64,000 nucleotides of DNA from Clostridia bacterium (GTDB lineage Bacteria; Bacillota; Clostridia; Oscillospirales; CAG-272). How positions within the stretch are numbered: position 1 is the stretch's first letter; each line of letters begins with the position of its first letter. Under the pieces are notes generated by a model, which saw nothing but the letters and a program-made list of their open reading frames with translations, did not search any database and was not told the DNA's origin. This document shows, piece after piece, positions 52,286 to 60,855 of this stretch. The stretch covers positions 140,948 to 204,947 of the forward strand of contig JAFQFR010000056.1 in the NCBI GenBank assembly GCA_017398595.1, in the 5' to 3' direction. The position numbers and the translations under genes are program-made.

Positions 52286-52629
52286 TATTTACTTTCTTTA
52301 CTTTTTCCGTGCGCCAGCATCGCGATCTGCCGCAGAATCACTTCCACGTGCAAAAGCTGTTCGGAATCCATCGAGGAAAGAATACCGAGAATATCCTCCA
52401 TGTCCCCACTGCGCTCCAACCCCAAAAGAATGTAGTCGGTGCTTACACCGAGCGCCGCGGCAATACTGTACAGTGTATATGCCGACATGCCTTTTTTGCC
52501 GCTCTCGATCTCATAGAGAAACTTGGAGCCGATGCCTGCCATTTCACTGAATCTCTCACGGGAATATCCCGCCTTCTCACGCAAAGCGCGTATTCTCGCC
52601 CCCGCGTCTTTGTCAAATCGCTCTACCAT
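52285..52629 (-). CDS. XRE-family regulator
   Basis: 114 aa. HTH region about residues 8-70 (ARIRALREKAGYSRERFSEMAGIGSKFLYEIESGKKGMSAYTLYSIAAALGVSTDYILLG), followed by a short helical tail (MEDILGILSSMDSEQLLHVEVILRQIAML). DNA-binding, target unknown. A moderate ribosome site (GAGGTGTATAT) precedes the ATG. Convergent with the GH43 gene. Confidence 0.85.
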   Translation of the reverse strand: MVERFDKDAGARIRALREKAGYSRERFSEMAGIGSKFLYEIESGKKGMSAYTLYSIAAALGVSTDYILLGLERSGDMEDILGILSSMDSEQLLHVEVILRQIAMLAHGKSKESK

Positions 52630-52889
52630 ATATACACCTCATATGTACAGTATAGCACAATGGAGCCAAAATAAAATGTTCTATAGCACTTGACAAAAAG
52701 GAGCGTTTGGTATAAACTTTATACTACTATCGTTCTATTTTTGATTCTGCTTTGCAATACGTGCAAAAGAAAAGGACTGTTTTTCAATGACCTGTTTCAC
52801 CGCGTTGCTATCGCATCCTATACTGTTTGCCGTCGGCGCCGCTTTTATATCGGCGTCTCCTTATATATGGTCCACCGAAAACTATGATA
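52630..52889. other. Gene-poor stretch
   Basis: A/T-rich, with TTGACA at 52690-52695 and TATAAA 15 bases on (poor spacing), a short frame encoding a 65-residue basic peptide that I do not trust, and nothing else recognisable. Confidence 0.5.
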
Positions 52890-52926
52890 AAAGAGCTAAC
52901 CGAATGCTTTCGGTTAGCTCTTTTAT
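52890..52926 (-). terminator. Terminator of the AEC-carrier operon
   Basis: AAAAGAGCTAACCGAA, loop TGC, TTCGGTTAGCTCTTTT, 10 bases past the stop at 52936. Confidence 0.88.
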
Positions 52927-52935
52927 ATATGGACA

Positions 52936-53940
52936 CTACAGCAGTGTAGCCGCTTTCAGCACCAAAACAGTGAAAAACACGGTAAATACCGACCCGACGC
53001 TGGTCCAAACCACATATTGCCCCGCAAGGCGTTCATCGTTGCCCATCTCCGCCGCCATAACAGCCGTCGAAACGGCGACCGGTGAACCGAACAAGCCGAT
53101 AAAAGAAGCATATTCCGCCGCCGTAAAATGCAGGACCGACGCGAGAAGGACCGCGCCCGACAATCCGATCAGCGGTGCGACCACGATTCTGGCAACCGTG
53201 CCGAGCAGCAACTGCCGCTTGAGATGTCCCGCCGTGCAAAAATCAAACTGCCCGCCGAGTACCAGAAGCGCCAGCGGTGACGCCATTTTGCCGAGGCTAC
53301 TGATCACATTGTACAGAAACGGCATATTCCTCTGCAAGGTAAATACGGGCACACCGTTTTCGACGGGAAGCAGTGCGCGCAGCCATACGACCAGGAATCC
53401 GATCAGACAGCCGATAATAAGCGGATTGGTCAAGATCTTACGAAACGTTTTTTTCAAATGCCCCTTGGAACGATCGTCCTTGACAAATCCCGCCATTGCG
53501 ATCACGGCAAGGATGTTGAACAGCGGAATGGTAAAGGCGCTCAGCACGCCGACCACCTCCGCCGCCGCATCTCCGCCGATCGACTGCGCAAAGGAGAGTC
53601 CGATAATGGCATAATTGGAGCGGAACATGCACTGTACGAACACGCCTTTCTGCCGATCGTCGGGAATCAGCAGCATCGCGCCGATCCAGCCTAAAAGGAA
53701 CAGAAAGACGATCGCGCCGCAGCCGTACAGCACCGCTCCCCAGTTGATTCCCGAAAACTTTTCGATCGAATACACATTGCAAAACAGCAGCGCGGGCAGA
53801 CAAACTTTAAACACCAGGCGATTGGCGACCTTTAGAAACGCTTCGGTGAAAAAACCGATCCGCTTTAACAGGTACCCAAGACCGATCGTGAGAACGATCG
53901 GCATGACCGCGTTAAATGCATATAAAAAATTTTCAAGCAT
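52936..53940 (-). CDS. AEC-family transporter
   Basis: 334 aa with about ten membrane helices. Family features: the N-terminal half starts MPIVLTIGLGYLLKRIGFF and has FKVCLPALLFCNVY; the C-terminal repeat has MASPLALLVLGGQFDF and GLFGSPVAVSTAVMAAEMGND. Auxin-efflux-carrier-type proteins move small organic acids or amino acids. Last gene of a six-gene operon with a nitrilase, a cyclase and an ABC importer, so it may export a product of their reaction. Confidence 0.9.
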   Translation of the reverse strand: MLENFLYAFNAVMPIVLTIGLGYLLKRIGFFTEAFLKVANRLVFKVCLPALLFCNVYSIEKFSGINWGAVLYGCGAIVFLFLLGWIGAMLLIPDDRQKGVFVQCMFRSNYAIIGLSFAQSIGGDAAAEVVGVLSAFTIPLFNILAVIAMAGFVKDDRSKGHLKKTFRKILTNPLIIGCLIGFLVVWLRALLPVENGVPVFTLQRNMPFLYNVISSLGKMASPLALLVLGGQFDFCTAGHLKRQLLLGTVARIVVAPLIGLSGAVLLASVLHFTAAEYASFIGLFGSPVAVSTAVMAAEMGNDERLAGQYVVWTSVGSVFTVFFTVLVLKAATLL

Positions 53941-53988
53941 CTGCGTTCTCCCTTCGCGGTCACACCGACCGAACGATCCAAATTTGCT

Positions 53989-54861
53989 TTAACAATCGGG
54001 GCAATTTTCATACCATTGCCGCTCAAATCCGCGGAGATCACGCGTCCAGCCGACACGGTTGTGCGCTTCGTCGATCACATCGAGATCCAGCGTCTGCACT
54101 AAAAGCGCGTCGCCCTCGGTGCGATCCAGACGCGATAAGATCTCTCCCGCATTCAGCGGGGATACTACCATGCAGTTGCCGTAATATCCCTTGCCATAGC
54201 CTGCCTCATCTCCGGTTTTATTCACGCCGACCACGTAAATACCATTCTCAAAAGCGCGTGCCCGCAGGATCAATTCCCACGCTTCACTTCTCCATCCCAC
54301 GCCGTAGGAAACCGTCGCCGTCATATTGAACACGATCTGCGCACCGCGGTATGCCAAAACGCGATACCCCTCGGGCAAATGACGGTCATAGCAGATCTGC
54401 GCACCGATGGAGACTCCGTCTACTTGAAAAACAGGAAAGCCCAAATTGCCCGGTGCGAAGTAGAAGCGCTCAAAATTTGCAGCGGTTTCACTGATCATCG
54501 GCGCGGGAATATGCATTTTGCGGTATTTTCCCGCCACGGCGCCCGTGCGATCCACGAGCATTGCGCTGTTGTAATACAAGTGCCCGTCCGCTTCGGCGTA
54601 GCCAAACATTACGTTGATAGAAAGTGCCTTCGCCTTTTGTTTGATCTTCTCGATCGCGGGATGCGAATCGGAAATGTGAAACCGACGGAAATCTTTCAGA
54701 TACCGCACGCAGTAATAGATCTGCAGGCTCATTTCGGGGAACACCACAATGTCGGCTCCCGCATCCTTCGCCTGTTCCATCATCGCGCAGATGCGCTCGG
54801 CATTTTCCAAAATGTCCTCGCTGTTCGGGCCCATCTGTCCCGCAGCCACGGTATACGTCAT
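53989..54861 (-). CDS. Carbon-nitrogen hydrolase (nitrilase superfamily)
   Basis: 290 aa from the ATG at 54861 (GAGGTGATCCAA). The catalytic triad is visible: Glu in IVVFPEMSL, Lys in GKYRKMHIP and Cys in IGAQICYDRHLPE. Such enzymes hydrolyse amides, often N-carbamoyl amino acids, omega-amides or beta-ureido acids. The closing block NGIYVVGVNKTGDE matches the branch with N-carbamoyl-amidase-like members. It follows the cyclase gene after 10 bases. Confidence 0.9.
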   Translation of the reverse strand: MTYTVAAGQMGPNSEDILENAERICAMMEQAKDAGADIVVFPEMSLQIYYCVRYLKDFRRFHISDSHPAIEKIKQKAKALSINVMFGYAEADGHLYYNSAMLVDRTGAVAGKYRKMHIPAPMISETAANFERFYFAPGNLGFPVFQVDGVSIGAQICYDRHLPEGYRVLAYRGAQIVFNMTATVSYGVGWRSEAWELILRARAFENGIYVVGVNKTGDEAGYGKGYYGNCMVVSPLNAGEILSRLDRTEGDALLVQTLDLDVIDEAHNRVGWTRDLRGFERQWYENCPDC

Positions 54862-54871
54862 TTGGATCACC

Positions 54872-55543
54872 TCACTTTTCGATAACAAACACGCGTGCCG
54901 GCCCTCCGCAGCCACGCACGATCTTGAGCGGAATGGCATAGAAATCCACTTCAAACTGTGTGATCGCCTCAAAATTGGTGCAGCATTCCACCAACAGACA
55001 ATGGTTCGGCAGCAGCGCTCTGTGTGCGGGACACTCACTGCCGTCAAACGGCTCATGCGCATCGGGATCGCAGGGATGATCCATGCACACGCCCCGCGCG
55101 CCGCTCGCGACTAAGAATTTGCACAGTTCCACACTGAGCGTCGGGTTTTTGGTATAGTAATCCTCTGTGCCGTACGCTTTTTTCGACCAACCCGTATGGA
55201 TAATCAGATACTTATCCCGCAGCATCTCGGAAGTTATGCCGCAATCCAGTATATGCTGCACGGTAACTTGTCCTTGCTCCGGGATCTTCCCCACAAGCTG
55301 CGCCACATACGCTTTGCCGATGAAATAGTCCAGCGGGATCTCGTCGATCGTCTTGCCGTTTGGATCAAAGTGATACGGCGGATCCACATGCGTTCCGATA
55401 TGGATGCTGAACTTGATCCAGGCATTGGTCCGCTGATTTTTTTCATGCGTATGGATCATCTCGTATTCAATTGCGGGATGTCCCGCAAGAACGGTACAGT
55501 ATGCATTGCCGAGCGGCGTGGTCAGATCTATGATTTTCGACAT
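54872..55543 (-). CDS. Cyclase-family hydrolase (kynurenine formamidase-like)
   Basis: 223 aa from the ATG at 55543 (GAGAGGTGATTCAT). Metal site HIGTHVDPPYHF is the HxGTHxDxPxH motif; the C-terminal part has LLVECCTNFEAITQ and FYAIPLKIVRGCGGPARVF, as in the cyclase/arylformamidase family. Metal-dependent amide or lactone hydrolysis. It lies between an ABC importer and a nitrilase, which suggests successive hydrolysis of an imported amide. Confidence 0.9.
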   Translation of the reverse strand: MSKIIDLTTPLGNAYCTVLAGHPAIEYEMIHTHEKNQRTNAWIKFSIHIGTHVDPPYHFDPNGKTIDEIPLDYFIGKAYVAQLVGKIPEQGQVTVQHILDCGITSEMLRDKYLIIHTGWSKKAYGTEDYYTKNPTLSVELCKFLVASGARGVCMDHPCDPDAHEPFDGSECPAHRALLPNHCLLVECCTNFEAITQFEVDFYAIPLKIVRGCGGPARVFVIEK

Positions 55544-55562
55544 ATGAATCACCTCTCAATTC

Positions 55563-56609
55563 TTATTCGGTAACGGTAACCAGAGACTCGTCCACAGCCT
55601 TAAGATAGCTGCCGTCGAACATCTCTTTGAAATCGGGCACAAACGGGATCTTGCCGCCGCCGTACAAAAACTTTGCACTGTTGGTCAGATCCGTCATCAG
55701 CGTATCGCTGACGCTCAGACCGTATTCGTTGCGCTCCATCATGCTGATGCAGTCATCAAGTTCAATGGAAAGCTGTGCACCGACGATCGCAGCGGCATCC
55801 TCCAGGTTTGCATCGATCCACTCCGATGATTTCTGCATCGCCGTGAGTACCGCAGTAACGGTATCCGGATGCGCCTCGATCCACTCCACACTGCCGCAAA
55901 GCAGCGCATACGAGTTCAGGCATTCCCAGTCTGCTTCTACGCCGTTAAAATAGCTCTTGGTACCGGTGAGCAAACGGTGTCCGCCGAGTTTTACACCGTT
56001 TGTTACGGTCGGCTCCCAGCAAACAAAGCCGTCGATCTGCTTGGTTTCAAATGCGGTCAGCATATCCGCCGCACCGAGCGCGGTCAGCGTAACCTGATCG
56101 GCGTCGATGCCCGTCTCCTTGACCAAAGCCTGCCACAGAGCCTCCGAGGTATTACCCACGCTGTATCCGATGTTCTTTCCGATCAGATCCTGCGGAGTAT
56201 TGATGCCCTCCCGCACGACCAGCGACAGCGCGCCTCCGAGGTTGGTAGTGCGCGCAATAAATTCATATTTTCCGGGATCGGATGTGAGCAGCGAGGTTGC
56301 GGGCGTATCTCCCGCACTGCCGAGATCCACATCTCCCGATGCCACAGCGGCAACCAGATCCGCACCGGAAGCAAAGAGAACAAGCTCCGCGTCGATGCCG
56401 ACCTCTTTAAAGAAGCCTTTTTCCACCGCGCACATGATGACGGGCGCCAGCTGCGTATCGCGGGCAGCCGCAAGTTTTACTTTCGTCGTTTGCAGTACCG
56501 TCGTGCCGTCACCGCCGACAGACGTCTGTTGCTTTGCACAGCCGGACAGCACGGTCACACAAAGGAGTGCGGCTGCGAGCATCAAACCTAAACATTTTTT
56601 CCATTTCAT
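55563..56609 (-). CDS. ABC transporter substrate-binding lipoprotein (SsuA/NMT1-like)
   Basis: 348 aa; AGGAGGTCATTCTT before the ATG. Lipobox LCVTVLSGC at about residues 17-25. The mature part has the SsuA/TauA/NMT1 layout: APVIMCAVEKGFFKEVGIDAELV, GSAGDTPATSLL, REGINTPQDLIGKNIGYSVGN and DGFVCWEPTVTNG. This family binds sulfonates, taurine, nitrate, or thiamine pyrimidine precursors; the ligand cannot be read from sequence. Confidence 0.92.
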   Translation of the reverse strand: MKWKKCLGLMLAAALLCVTVLSGCAKQQTSVGGDGTTVLQTTKVKLAAARDTQLAPVIMCAVEKGFFKEVGIDAELVLFASGADLVAAVASGDVDLGSAGDTPATSLLTSDPGKYEFIARTTNLGGALSLVVREGINTPQDLIGKNIGYSVGNTSEALWQALVKETGIDADQVTLTALGAADMLTAFETKQIDGFVCWEPTVTNGVKLGGHRLLTGTKSYFNGVEADWECLNSYALLCGSVEWIEAHPDTVTAVLTAMQKSSEWIDANLEDAAAIVGAQLSIELDDCISMMERNEYGLSVSDTLMTDLTNSAKFLYGGGKIPFVPDFKEMFDGSYLKAVDESLVTVTE

Positions 56610-56652
56610 AAGAATGACCTCCTGTAAGAAAATATAATAAACAGCGAACTGC

Positions 56653-57411
56653 TTATTTCCAACGAATCAAAGCCTTTTCCGCTTTGAGAAGGATCATATT
56701 GATCAGAAATCCGATCAATCCGATCACGATGATACCGACAAACACATCCACGATCTTATACAGATAGCGCGCATCCTGGATGAAATAGCCGATACCCGAG
56801 GTAGAAGCGATCAGCTCCGCTGCCACCAGCGAAATGAACGCCATGCTGAAACCGTTTCGCATACCGATGACGATATTGGGAACGGCACTGCGCAAAATAA
56901 CATTGGTAAAGATGGAGAAATACCCCGCGCCGAGCGTTTTTGCCGCCAGGATATGAATTCGATCCACCTGCTGTACGCCGCCGATGATATTCAGCACCAT
57001 GGGAAAGAAGGATGCCCAGGCGATGATGAATACCTTGGACGGCTCGCCGATACCGAACCACAAAATGCTCAGCGAGATCATTGCGGTCGGCGGGATGGGA
57101 CGCAGCAGTTCGATCAGAGGGCTGAGTGCGCGGTTGACCGTTTTATTGGTGCCGATGATCAAGCCGCAGGGCAGCGCCAATGCAAACGCCACAGCGAATC
57201 CCTTGACCACGCGAAGCATGCTGACGCCGATGTGCTTTCCCATCGTGCCGTTTGCAAACAGCTCTATACCGCGTTCAAACACCGTGATCGGCGAGGGCAG
57301 CAGGTTGGAAGAACCGCCGTTCATGGAGCATAGCTGCCAGATCAGCAAAAGCCCCACGATGCCAATGCTCCCGATGAGCATATTCGATACCTTTTTCCAT
57401 TTTGTTTTCAT
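56653..57411 (-). CDS. ABC transporter permease (SsuC/TauC-like)
   Basis: 252 aa from the ATG at 57411 (GAAAGGTGTGAGACGG). Six membrane segments; the family coupling loop reads GGVQQVDRIHILAAKTLGAGYFSIFTNVILRSAVPNIVIGMRNGFSMAFISLVAAEL. Forms the membrane channel of the importer with the ATPase upstream and the binding protein downstream. Confidence 0.92.
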   Translation of the reverse strand: MKTKWKKVSNMLIGSIGIVGLLLIWQLCSMNGGSSNLLPSPITVFERGIELFANGTMGKHIGVSMLRVVKGFAVAFALALPCGLIIGTNKTVNRALSPLIELLRPIPPTAMISLSILWFGIGEPSKVFIIAWASFFPMVLNIIGGVQQVDRIHILAAKTLGAGYFSIFTNVILRSAVPNIVIGMRNGFSMAFISLVAAELIASTSGIGYFIQDARYLYKIVDVFVGIIVIGLIGFLINMILLKAEKALIRWK

Positions 57412-57439
57412 CCGTCTCACACCTTTCTGCAAATCCGCA

Positions 57440-58210
57440 TTATTTTCTGCCCGAGAACAGCACCTCGCTGATCTGCTCCTGATACTGCAGCAGAGCGGGA
57501 TCGTTGCGGTCCCGCATGCGGGGAACATCGATCAGCATATCCAGCGCTACCCTGCCGGGGTTCGGCATCAGCACGATGACACGATCGGCAAGGAATACCG
57601 CCTCTGAAATGCTGTGTGTAATGAACATACAAGTGATCTTGTTCTTTTCCCAGACATTCAGCAGTTCGGTCTGCAGCTTCTGTCTGGTCTGTTCATCCAG
57701 CGCGGCAAAGGGCTCGTCCATCAGCAGAAATTCCGGCTCATTTGCCAGTACCCGCGCCAGACTTACGCGCTGCTTCATACCGCCCGAAAGATGATTGGGA
57801 TACTGCTTGCGATACGCCGAAAGTCCTACCATATCTATATATGTATCGGCGATCTCGCGCCGCTTGTCGCGGGGCATGTGCTTCATGCGCGGACCGAATT
57901 CCACATTCTGCTGAATATTGAACCACGGGAACAATCCGTATTCCTGAAACATAACGCCGCGCTCGGGAGCGGGACCGCAAATGGGACTGCCCTTGAACAA
58001 AATGTCTCCGTCAAACTTCTGAAAACCCGCTACGCAGTTGAGCAGCGTTGTCTTTCCGCAGCCGGAAGGTCCCAGCACGCAGACAAACTGATTTTCGGGA
58101 ATGGTGAGATTCAGTCCGTTTAAGACCTTGGTCATTTCTCCCGGTTTTCCGTCCACCTTGGGGAAGGCAACCGTAAGGCAGGATACCTCCAAAAAAAATT
58201 CGTTTCTCAT
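57440..58210 (-). CDS. ABC transporter ATP-binding protein (SsuB/TauB-like)
   Basis: 256 aa, CGGAGGTGCCGTGTT before the ATG. Walker A GPSGCGKTTL at about residue 43, Q-loop FQEYGLFPW, signature LSGGMKQRVSLARV, Walker B LLMDEPFAALDEQ and H-loop ITHSISEAVFLADRV. First gene of the six-gene minus-strand operon, divergent from a LysR regulator. Confidence 0.93.
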   Translation of the reverse strand: MRNEFFLEVSCLTVAFPKVDGKPGEMTKVLNGLNLTIPENQFVCVLGPSGCGKTTLLNCVAGFQKFDGDILFKGSPICGPAPERGVMFQEYGLFPWFNIQQNVEFGPRMKHMPRDKRREIADTYIDMVGLSAYRKQYPNHLSGGMKQRVSLARVLANEPEFLLMDEPFAALDEQTRQKLQTELLNVWEKNKITCMFITHSISEAVFLADRVIVLMPNPGRVALDMLIDVPRMRDRNDPALLQYQEQISEVLFSGRK

Positions 58211-58302
58211 AACACGGCACCTCCGTAATGCCTCGGCAAATGCGCTTCGGCTTTGATGGTATTATGATACGGCGGCGATCAAACAAGTGCAATACGCAAA
58301 TC

Positions 58303-58318
58303 TGAATCGTCCGATTCA
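58303..58318. promoter_or_regulatory. Perfect TGAATCG-TC-CGATTCA palindrome (LysR operator candidate)
   Basis: 7-base arms around TC in the divergent gap between the ABC operon and the LysR gene. GAATATGC (58325-58332) and its inverse GCATATTC (58424-58431) also flank this gap. The 312-base region holds no gene. Confidence 0.55.
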
Positions 58319-58422
58319 AAAAGCGAATATGCGGGATACGCTTTCGGCGCTTTCCGTGCCTTTTTTTGCATTTGCGCTAAAAAAAATGCACATTTTTTAG
58401 CCTTTTTCTACACATTTGGAAT

Positions 58423-58450
58423 TGCATATTCAGTTTTTTTATGATAAGAT
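58423..58450 (+). promoter_or_regulatory. Promoter candidate of the LysR gene
   Basis: TTGCAT (58423-58428), 16-base spacer, TAAGAT (58445-58450). It overlaps the GCATATTC site. Confidence 0.4.
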
Positions 58451-58457
58451 AATGACA

Positions 58458-58499
58458 GGAGAAATGTCCTTCAAAGCGGAAGGGCGTTTCTCCTTTTTT
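58458..58499 (+). terminator. Terminator-like hairpin in the LysR leader
   Basis: GGAGAAATGTCCTTC, loop AAAGCG, GAAGGGCGTTTCTCC, then TTTTTTG, ending 8 bases before AAAGGAG of the LysR gene. No upstream plus-strand gene needs it, so it may be an attenuator. Confidence 0.65.
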
Positions 58500-58522
58500 G
58501 CTTTTTGAAAGGAGCGATTCCC

Positions 58523-59422
58523 ATGACAGATGTACAGATCGAAACTTTTCTGTGTGTCCTGCATAATCACAGCTTCAGTCGCGCCTCCGAAATGATGCTG
58601 GTTCCGCAGCCTACCATATCCCATCGAGTATGCCAGCTGGAACGTGAGATCGGTGCGCAACTGCTCACACGCAGCGCAAAATCTATTGAGCTGACGCAGG
58701 CGGGTGAAGCGTTTTTACCCTATGCGCAAAACATATCCGAGGCATTCAGAGGCGCAAAGCAAAAAGTGGAGGGACTGCTCCGCGGAAGCAGCGGCAGTCT
58801 TGTGATCGGCTGCTCCCAGGCGCTGATGCACAATGTAATGACCTATTGCATCAAGGGGTTTCTGCTCGATTATCCGCATGTAAGCTGCAGTATGATCGCT
58901 CGCTTTTCCGAAGATATTTTAAACCTGCTGTTTGCAGATAAGATCGATGTCGGCATTATGAACTATCGTCTGAACGATAAAACGCTGGAATTTACGCCCT
59001 TGTTTGAGGACGAGGTGCTGCCGGTTGCCTCCCCGACTTTTGCCGTTCGGCAGCCGCTCCGCCTTGCCGACCTGCAAAACGAGCGTTTTTTGGTGTTCCC
59101 GTCCGATCGCTTTTTCCACACCTTCCTGATGCAGGAACTGCATCAGCGCGGCATTACGCTGACCAATCCCATCGAGGTGGAAAGCATCGAAATGATCAAG
59201 GCGATGGTCAGCGACGGCATGGGCATCACGTTTTTGCCGCGGATGTATATTGCAGAGGAGCTGCGACACGGCGAGCTGCAAGTGCTGCCGTTGGAAAGCT
59301 GGACGCCGCTGCTGCGCACCACCTATATCTGCAACCGCGTATCCAATCGCATGCCGATGCTGAACATTTTCAAGCGCGAAATGCAGCAGCTCTCCCACAC
59401 ATACTTAGAAGAAAACGGCTGA
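58523..59422 (+). CDS. LysR-family transcriptional regulator
   Basis: 299 aa from the ATG at 58523 (AAAGGAGCGATTCCC). N-terminal winged HTH (IETFLCVLHNHSFSRASEMMLVPQPTISHRVCQLEREIGAQLLTRSAKSIELTQAGE), then a periplasmic-binding-fold effector domain from about 90 (GSLVIGCSQAL...). Divergent from the ABC importer/cyclase/nitrilase/AEC operon, which it very likely controls in response to the imported compound or a breakdown product. Confidence 0.92.
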   Translation: MTDVQIETFLCVLHNHSFSRASEMMLVPQPTISHRVCQLEREIGAQLLTRSAKSIELTQAGEAFLPYAQNISEAFRGAKQKVEGLLRGSSGSLVIGCSQALMHNVMTYCIKGFLLDYPHVSCSMIARFSEDILNLLFADKIDVGIMNYRLNDKTLEFTPLFEDEVLPVASPTFAVRQPLRLADLQNERFLVFPSDRFFHTFLMQELHQRGITLTNPIEVESIEMIKAMVSDGMGITFLPRMYIAEELRHGELQVLPLESWTPLLRTTYICNRVSNRMPMLNIFKREMQQLSHTYLEENG

Positions 59423-59437
59423 GTGACAGCAAAAAAA

Positions 59438-59460
59438 CAGGTTGGAATTCTCCAACCTGT
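59438..59460 (+). terminator. Terminator hairpin of the LysR gene, copy 1
   Basis: ACAGGTTGGA, ATTC, TCCAACCTGT; 16 bases past the LysR stop. The same hairpin is found again at 59615-59637, followed by a T run. Confidence 0.75.
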
Positions 59461-59614
59461 ACAGCTTGTCGAAAAATATTTATAATAAAAATCTTGTTTT
59501 AAAGACGGACATGCGCCGGCTTTAAAACTCCTTAAAAACCGCGTGCGGTCGAGCACGACGCGAGTGAACGGTTTTGCATCCTGTCGAAAAACCTTGGTTT
59601 TTCGACAGTCTCAA
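59461..59614. repeat. About 150-base insert between two copies of the same hairpin
   Basis: Starts ACAGCTTGTCGAAAAATATT and ends with the 28-base CTGTCGAAAAACC palindrome (59581-59608, identical to 7727-7754). It contains AAAACCGCGTGCGGTCGAGCACGACG. No coding frame. CAGGTTGGAATTCTCCAACCTG stands on both sides as a direct repeat, like a target duplication. Confidence 0.65.
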
Positions 59615-59645
59615 CCAGGTTGGAATTCTCCAACCTGTTTTTTTT
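59615..59645. terminator. Terminator hairpin copy 2
   Basis: CAGGTTGGA, ATTC, TCCAACCTG followed by TTTTTTTT; lies just past the stop of the minus-strand anti-sigma gene at 59648, so it may serve both strands. Confidence 0.75.
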
Positions 59646-59647
59646 GT

Positions 59648-60211
59648 TCAATCCCAGCTCCACAGCGCGTAAAATCGGTTGCCACGGAGCCGCACGAGCT
59701 CTTTTTCCCCGTCTTTTTCGATATAGTGCAGCTTCCCCAGCCGCTCTTCGGCAAGATAGGTATATCCCTCGGCGGCAACATATGCCTCAAATGCAGCCTG
59801 AAACCGCTCGGGGCGCGCGATCACCACGCGCGGATTTTTTTGGATCTCGATGGGTTCACTGTCGAAGACCATCACGCGGAGCAAACCGACGCCTGCGGCG
59901 ATCGGATCTGCCGTATCCAAATACACATACGAGCAAAACGCGGCAGCAAGATAGAGCACCACTGCCAGCACACAGCACACGATCGCTGTGCGCCGCCTTT
60001 TGATCTTTTTGGAATATGTTATTACAGCCGCAGTGCTGATCTCCTCTGTGCTCTCGGGCAGCTCTTTTTCTTCCGAATAGCCGTTGTACAGCGCCCTGCA
60101 CGCACCGCACTCCGCAAGATGTTCCTCCACGATCTGCTTGCTTTTCTCGCTCAAAGCATTGTCTTTATACAGCGAAACGACGTCCTGTATCAGCGCACAA
60201 TCATATTTCAT
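59648..60211 (-). CDS. Zinc-finger-type membrane anti-sigma factor
   Basis: 187 aa, AAAGGAGAGATACGGGT before the ATG. The N-terminus has a zf-HC2-type site (EEHLAECGACRALY; His and two Cys), then one membrane helix (AIVCCVLAVVLYLAAAFCSYVYL) and an extracytoplasmic domain of about 100 residues. Overlaps its partner sigma gene by 11 bases. It would hold the ECF sigma at the membrane; the signal is unknown. Confidence 0.85.
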   Translation of the reverse strand: MKYDCALIQDVVSLYKDNALSEKSKQIVEEHLAECGACRALYNGYSEEKELPESTEEISTAAVITYSKKIKRRRTAIVCCVLAVVLYLAAAFCSYVYLDTADPIAAGVGLLRVMVFDSEPIEIQKNPRVVIARPERFQAAFEAYVAAEGYTYLAEERLGKLHYIEKDGEKELVRLRGNRFYALWSWD

Positions 60212-60704
60212 ACCCGTATCTCTCCTTTAACTCTTTTTGCAGCAGCCGTTTGCCGCGATGAAACAGCACCTTTGCCGAGGACTCGGAGATTCCAAGCTCC
60301 GCGGCGAGAAGCGCATACGGCGTGTCATAATAGATGCGATGCAGAAAAATATACCGCATATTCTCGGGGAACGCAAACACAATATTCAGCGCATCCATTA
60401 TCATCTGCTTTTCCAAAAAGCTGCCCTCAACGCCCGCAGTCGCCGCGTCGGGCATCGCTTCGCAAAGGCTGATGTCGGCGTGCCTGCATTTTCGCAAATG
60501 CAGGAAATATCGGTTCTTTGCGATCTGCAGCAGCCAGGTCTTCACATGGCAGTCTCCCCGAAAGCGCGTGATCCCCAGATACGCATGATAAAAAGTTTCC
60601 TGCGTCAGCTCCTCGGCAAGATCGCTGTTATACCCGCACAGCTTTCGCAAAAATCTGTACACGTCGGCATAATAACAGCGATACAGCGTATCAAATTGCT
60701 TCAC
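60201..60704 (-). CDS. ECF sigma factor
   Basis: 167 aa with a GTG start, AAAGGAGGCGTGCC just before. Region 2: YYADVYRFLRKLCGYNSDLAEELTQETFYHAYLGITRFRGD, region 4: PENMRYIFLHRIYYDTPYALLAAELGISESSAKVLFHRGKRLLQKEL. Co-transcribed with its anti-sigma and divergent from an ABC exporter gene that may be its target. Confidence 0.92.
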   Translation of the reverse strand: MKQFDTLYRCYYADVYRFLRKLCGYNSDLAEELTQETFYHAYLGITRFRGDCHVKTWLLQIAKNRYFLHLRKCRHADISLCEAMPDAATAGVEGSFLEKQMIMDALNIVFAFPENMRYIFLHRIYYDTPYALLAAELGISESSAKVLFHRGKRLLQKELKERYGYEI

Positions 60705-60814
60705 GGCACGCCTCCTTTCGGTTTGGTCTCATACAATGAGTTACAAAGCAGTTCAAAAAGTTACAAATCTTTTTGGATTTTCTGCAGATTATGGAAAAAA
60801 TGTACGCTTTATAG

Positions 60815-60820
60815 TATAAT
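60815..60820 (+). promoter_or_regulatory. -10 element of the ABC exporter gene
   Basis: TATAAT, 36 bases before the ATG at 60856. The -35 position (60792-60797) reads TGGAAA, a weak match, which leaves room for an alternative sigma. Confidence 0.5.
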
Positions 60821-60855
60821 AATACCATAGAATGATCGAAAGGGATGATAAAAGT

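Noticed and set aside
52690-52887. 65-codon frame encoding a basic hydrophobic peptide
   Set aside because: No ribosome site at its start, no recognisable similarity, and it lies in a low-complexity gap.
60832-60855. Earlier ATG for the ABC exporter
   Set aside because: It lies 12 bases after the -10 element without a ribosome site; GAAAGGG fits the ATG at 60856.
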